Source: Congeria kusceri (lineage: Eukaryota > Mollusca > Bivalvia > Myida > Dreissenidae). Taken from it: DNA of 64,000 nucleotides. The DNA lies in contig CM051028.1 of NCBI GenBank assembly GCA_027627225.1, positions 16,747,701 to 16,811,700 of the forward strand. The letters are read 5' to 3'. Under the pieces are notes generated by a model. The model was given only the letters and a program-made list of their open reading frames with translations, did not search any database and was not told the DNA's origin. Each line of letters begins with the position of its first letter. Positions within the stretch are counted from its first letter, which is position 1. Below, in pieces: positions 59,636 through 64,000 of this stretch. The position numbers and the translations under genes are program-made.

Positions 59636-59924
59636 TTTAAAGGCCTAGTTTAATCCTTCTTTATTTCACCCCCCCCCCCCCCAAATCAGGGGTATTGTAC
59701 TCCTGAATATTGGCACCCTGCTGTGGTCATAGTGTGGACACAGCGTGGCGACCCTTATCAGCTGATATCAATACTCTGCTGCAGAGGAAACAGTGCACTT
59801 AGCCATTGCTCAGTCAACTGAGAGAAAAGATTGCTGATAATGATAAGTGATTTTATGGTGGACCAATACACAGAGTTGAATACCCCATGGAGACGCCAGA
59901 CATTCCTTAAACTAGGCCTTTAAA
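59636..59924. mobile_element. 290-bp MITE (twin of 5347-5636)
   Basis: TTTAAAGGCCTAGTTTAA at the left and its exact complement at the right. Confidence 0.75.
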
Positions 59925-59944
59925 CAGTTTAAGCAGCACTGTAC

Positions 59945-60251
59945 CTGTACACATGTGAACTTCGTTTGTGGAAAGGACATGTCGGCTTCTAAGACATTCC
60001 AAGAAAAATCCTTCGGATCCTGTGAAGTTCATGATTGTAAGTACGGTATCTGAGTTCATCTGCATCCCAGATGTCTGTATACTCTGACTGATTCAGGTTG
60101 ATGAAACCAGTTTCGCGGCCAAACCACTTCCTGTAGTAGCTATTAGGGTTCTCCATAACCCTGTTGCTAGGGTAATAAGCCACCTGGGCAGTATCGCCTA
60201 TTTGCATATGAAAGGTCAATACGTGTTAATGCCCACAGTCGTTGGTGAACT
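59945..60251 (-). pseudogene. Gene E Ig domain D2, stop and frameshift
   Basis: Same TAA (60226-60228) and extra base as A, with an intact TTTCAG acceptor. It ends NEVHMCT before GTACAG. Confidence 0.75.
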
Positions 60252-60677
60252 CTGAAAACGAATGCAACCAAGTTTCCAAAAGGTCTTTACCAGGAAGTAA
60301 AGCGTATCCACCAGCCTATAGTGTACGTCTATTGAAACTGTCATTGTTCCCAAAATGAACTCTTGCTGTCAATGGACCTTTCCACAAATGCCAATGATAT
60401 TTAATTAATCGAGCGTTTTGTTGTTGTTTTTTCAAACCATATACTCACATATTATATTATGCTTAAATGTAAAAGTCGCGTACGCTAAAGGTCGTTTAAT
60501 AAATGAAGCTTTTAAAACATTGTGAAACTCGAATAATTATTTAACAATAGATGCGAAAGTTGTAAATATTACTGTATCACACTATCTTAAAAACAAACAT
60601 GCAATATAAATTGAAAACTATGAGGCAATTTACACAGCACATTAACATAAAAGCAATCCAATATAACATATACATAC

Positions 60678-61001
60678 CCTTATGTTCCAACCTAATTATA
60701 TTTGACACTTTTTCTTAAAAACCGACCTTTACTTGAGCATTATTTAATTCGCGGTTAACTCGAATCAGTTCCATGTACATTGTGTTTTCCAAAATGTATT
60801 GCCTAATCTGGACGTAGGCTTCCACAATATTAACGAAATCATCATTATTTTGAAGCATTACTTCCCATTTCAAGTTCTCCAATTGCATGCCAGCCACTGC
60901 ATGGAAAGGTACAAGCCGTAGCTTGATGTTCCTTCCAAGGAATGATGGTTGAAGCACTGTTAATATGCCGAATTCGGTAGATAGTGATGCTCCTGTCAAC
61001 A
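60678..61001 (-). pseudogene. Gene E Ig domain D1 with in-frame stop
   Basis: Same text and same TAA as A (60715-60717), with TTTCAG acceptor and GTATGT donor. Confidence 0.7.
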
Positions 61002-61124
61002 CTGAAAAAGAAAACTTCCATAAACCTTTCAGAGAAAAAGTACTGTAGTATATTACTGCTTTTGGTAAATGATTACATCACAATACGCGTGCATTATTGC
61101 AAATACATGTATAACTATGTTTAC

Positions 61125-61205
61125 CTACCAAAAAGTAATTGGCTTTCAAAATAATGCCCAAACACAGACACGTAACACTTATCGCAATAGTTGCTGCTCC
61201 CTGTT
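61125..61205 (-). pseudogene. Gene E possible leader exon, no ATG
   Basis: AATIAISVTCLCLGIILKAN then YFLV to a phase-1 GTAAAC donor. Hydrophobic like a signal peptide and at the right distance from D1, but no in-frame ATG is present. The start may have been lost or lie in an unseen exon. Confidence 0.4.
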
Positions 61206-64000
61206 CTGATAAAAAATGAAACTAAATACCATCTCAGGTTTCAGTTTGCGTATTATATGGCCAGCAATTAATATTTCATTGTTTGTGTCTATGGCACAAT
61301 TTATTATGCCAAGTTGAATGTTAATAGTGTTGTCTCTAATGGAACTGTTACGCTTACAAAAAGAAGGGGAAATTTTTACATTAACATGTTGGGGGGGGGG
61401 GGGGAACTCACACCATTTTTGCCCAAAATACCCATCACAAAAACACGTCAAGTTTACACAGTGCTTTTTGTACCAATGTTTCAGGGTTATTATAGTCATG
61501 TCATGAAATGTACTAGACATAATGTTATGTGATAATTCCAATATAATGATACATTATAATACATAAAGTGTTTATTTTCGTTTAATTAATTTACTCAAGT
61601 ACTTTAATTATTAAAACAACTCCTTTGTTGTTTTTTAGCAATATATGTTGCAGTCATAAAATAAAGTGCAGATACAATAAAATATTTTTATGTGTTACAC
61701 ATAAATGGCGTTTTGTAACAATTAAGGCCCTGCGTTTTAGGAAAGATTCGGTCAAGAATACGTTGAATGGCGTCTATATGTGATGACCTTTCCCGGAAGC
61801 ATATGGAAAGAGCATGTATAATGATTTTATTTTTACATACGCTTGCCTAAAGTCGCTTTTTTAATGTGAGCATGTTTTTGCACTATTTCCTTTAAGAAAT
61901 GTTATTTTAATATTTTCGCCAACGCATTTAAACAAAAAATCATGAACGTGATTAATTGCTTCTCACTGTAAAATTGACTGGTCGCTAAGCATTCCTGTTG
62001 ATATTTGCTCCTGCGTCTAGTCTCACACATACCATATGGTGTAAATCATGCTAACAATATCGTATTACCAGACGCTACGTAGCCGGTTAATGCGTATGGT
62101 GGGTTTGAGCATAGAATCAATGTGCGCATAGCGGTTTTGACGCTGAAGTGTTTATTTTTATGAGACATTAATATTATTTTAATTAATAATGTCGGTATTT
62201 TAAACTAAGTGTAGTTTCATTTCCTTCCTTTTACGTTATCAATGGTACCTTTATTTTATACTGTTTAACTTAAAGACTGAATCGTTTGCTATGCGAGTCT
62301 TACTAAACTTTTAAACTTCTTTATTACATATCACTAAGCACTTATTAGTTAAATGAATATATCAATCGTTTGCTTTCTTCATAGATAAATTACGGCGCCA
62401 TTGGATGCTTTGCATCAATGTTTTTTCTTGTATAAATTCTATTAAAACACGTTCGTGTACTTAAAAAGAAGACCACTGCAACATATACTGCAAATATTTA
62501 ACCTTTTCTCATTACCAGTCAAGAAAGAACATAAAAAGCAAAAGCTATGCATAATACACGGCAATTGTATTGTGTTGTCTAGATTATGTCCTTAAGTAAA
62601 TGACTCTGCACAAGACCTCAATTAATAATGTAAGTGGTGTTACTTTAAACAGCACAAGGATGGGCATTACTTTCCTTGTTGCATTGTTCACCAAGACTCT
62701 TCGATCGTGGTTTATAGGCAAGGTCGAAGAACATTGTGACTTGCGGGTTCTATGAATACTCTCATGCATTATTTGTCTTTTCTCTCAGATAACCATAATA
62801 AAAACTGTTTCATTTGATAAATAGTTATTTCAGTCTGTTCAGTTTACAAATCAATCTGTGTATTAAAAACTTGTGTTACGGTTCGGGTTAATTAGAAATC
62901 CCTAATGCATGTATTACTGTTTACAGACCGTTGTTGGTAGAGATGTACCTCGAGGCATTTATTCATTTATCGACAGCGTCGCTGTGCATCTCGAATGTAA
63001 CTTCGGGGTCTATGGTAATTTTGCTAATTTTGAAAACAAGTAATGTTAATTCAACTTTCTACACAAATCAATTTTAAAAAAGACAAATGTGTAACTTGGC
63101 TATTTTTTCACTTATTATCCACTTATCTGTCTCATATCGACTAGATCCGAACGGCTCTTAATACTCACTAAATCATACATACTCCGCCTAACATATCATT
63201 ATATATTCATAATTGTTACGATACTTTGTTGTGTTGTTGTTGTTTTTTTCAAACAAGAACAATCAATATATGTGCTCTTCATTTTCTTATGGATTACTGA
63301 TACAATTAGAAGATTAATGCGTAATCGGTATATAACTAAAGGCATTAAGTATCGGTACATACACGGCAGGGTATTTTATTAACTAGTACATTTTCTTTCC
63401 GAAGTATTCTTATGCATTCAAATGTATTAAATATGTATGGCTTGCAAGATATCTCGTTGTGTTGTAAAGAATATTTCAACAACGCACTCTGGCGATAGTC
63501 GATGTATCACGATTGGTCAACAACGATAAGTTTGTCAAGTTTCTTGCTCTTTAGCTGCATATACATATACAGTTTATAACTCAGAAAGACTGACCTGACA
63601 CTGATCTTGACGTCCAGGATAAATTCATTTACAAATATCAGGTCACTATACCCTAGCAATATACGCCGTCCATGCTGTGCTAGCATTGTCTAGACACAAA
63701 AGTGTCATTTATGTCTTCAACTGTGCCTATTGTGAATAAGTATAGAAGGGGCGAAGTAGTTAACTGTATTCATTTACTTTGTTGCAAAATCCCGATTTTT
63801 TGCTCTCTAACATGTAAATTACATATAAAATATTTTAATAACATTGCTTTTATATCCCAACGTTTATTTTATGCAAACTGTGTTATACCATTGCTTGATT
63901 TGCCAACAGTATTCATAGCTTGATACGAATCATTCCTCTATAGTGTTGGAATGCGCATACCTTCTCTTATGGCCAGCGTAGTGCGCATATTTTCAAATTA
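61206..64000. other. Upstream flank of gene E, no gene seen
   Basis: Collinear with 6927-9340 of A, with a 382-bp segment (63298-63680) that A lacks. No conserved reading frame. Confidence 0.6.

Larger units (their letters stand above)
53818..61205 (-). pseudogene. Gene E: decayed IgSF receptor copy, twin of gene A
   Basis: Exons: possible leader 61125-61205, D1 60678-61001, D2 59945-60251, D3 58081-58332, D4 57486-57796, D5 55835-56124, D6 55037-55311, membrane 54718-54837, tail 54569-54608 and 53818-53900. Lesions shared with A: D1 stop 60715-60717, D2 stop 60226-60228 and extra base near 60045, D6 lost base, stop 54719-54721 after the membrane span. Private lesions: TGA in D4 (57756-57758), one lost base in D4 near 57614, and a 7-base loss in D5 near 55953. 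The D2 acceptor is intact here but broken in A. The last three tail exons of the family, including the ITAM-like one, are not found before gene D begins. No in-frame ATG was found for the leader. Confidence 0.75.
54181..64000. repeat. Long-range duplicate of bases 1-9340
   Basis: Collinear and nearly identical to 1-9340 over exons, introns and flank, with scattered substitutions and a few indels: 166 bp extra at 57123-57288, 382 bp extra at 63298-63680, and a missing MITE end near 58966. The similarity is still present at base 64000 and at base 1, so both edges lie outside the window. Confidence 0.9.

Overview
The window looks like nuclear DNA from a bivalve mollusc, most likely a dreissenid mussel. 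It is AT-rich, its genes are cut into many short exons with GT/AG introns, and it is full of MITEs, tandem repeats and decayed transposons. A short palindromic element at 50.9-51.1 kb looks like one I recall as very common in Dreissena. That species call is from memory, not from a search. No prokaryotic feature is present. I assembled exons by eye from splice sites, reading phase and comparison between the copies, so edges could be off by a few bases.

The coding content is one family: a tandem array of five paralogous immunoglobulin-superfamily (IgSF) receptor genes, all on the minus strand. Gene A (left edge to about 6.9 kb) is cut by the window start. Gene B spans 24.16-31.58 kb, gene C 34.45-40.83 kb, gene D 46.10-53.48 kb and gene E 53.82-61.2 kb. 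The ancestral layout can be read from B: a signal-peptide exon, six Ig-like domains with one exon each (D1-D6, all phase 1-1), a transmembrane exon, then six small cytoplasmic exons. The tail carries a YEEV motif and ends with an ITAM-like YxxL-x10-YxxL pair. The natural reading is a cell-surface recognition or adhesion receptor that signals by tyrosine phosphorylation. Ligand and function cannot be told from sequence.

Only B is close to intact, with a single 1-base frameshift in D1. A and E share old lesions in D1, D2, D6 and the transmembrane exon, and each also has private ones. C has lost its start codon, half of D1, most of D2, and D6 plus the membrane exon. D lacks D4 and D5 and has a frameshift in D3. 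The locus therefore shows birth-and-death evolution: repeated duplication followed by decay at different rates.

Two duplication layers are visible. (1) Bases 1-9,340 match 54,181-64,000 closely, so part of the array repeats with a period of about 54.2-54.7 kb. (2) The B unit (about 16.3-31.9 kb) and the C unit (31.9-41.05 kb) are older, more diverged copies.

The spacers hold a 4.1-kb satellite of exact 50-bp period with a telomere-like motif and higher-order blocks (16.94-21.04 kb), two TTAA-flanked foldback elements (41.26-43.42 kb), a 3.1-kb element with internal 140-bp and 166-bp tandem repeats (46.6-49.7 kb) and a shorter relative (22.3-23.4 kb). They also hold a mariner transposase remnant (about 9.6-10.3 kb), a LINE fragment in the D5-D4 intron of A and E, and several MITEs. 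I found no gene in 10.35-16.2 kb or 43.4-45.0 kb.
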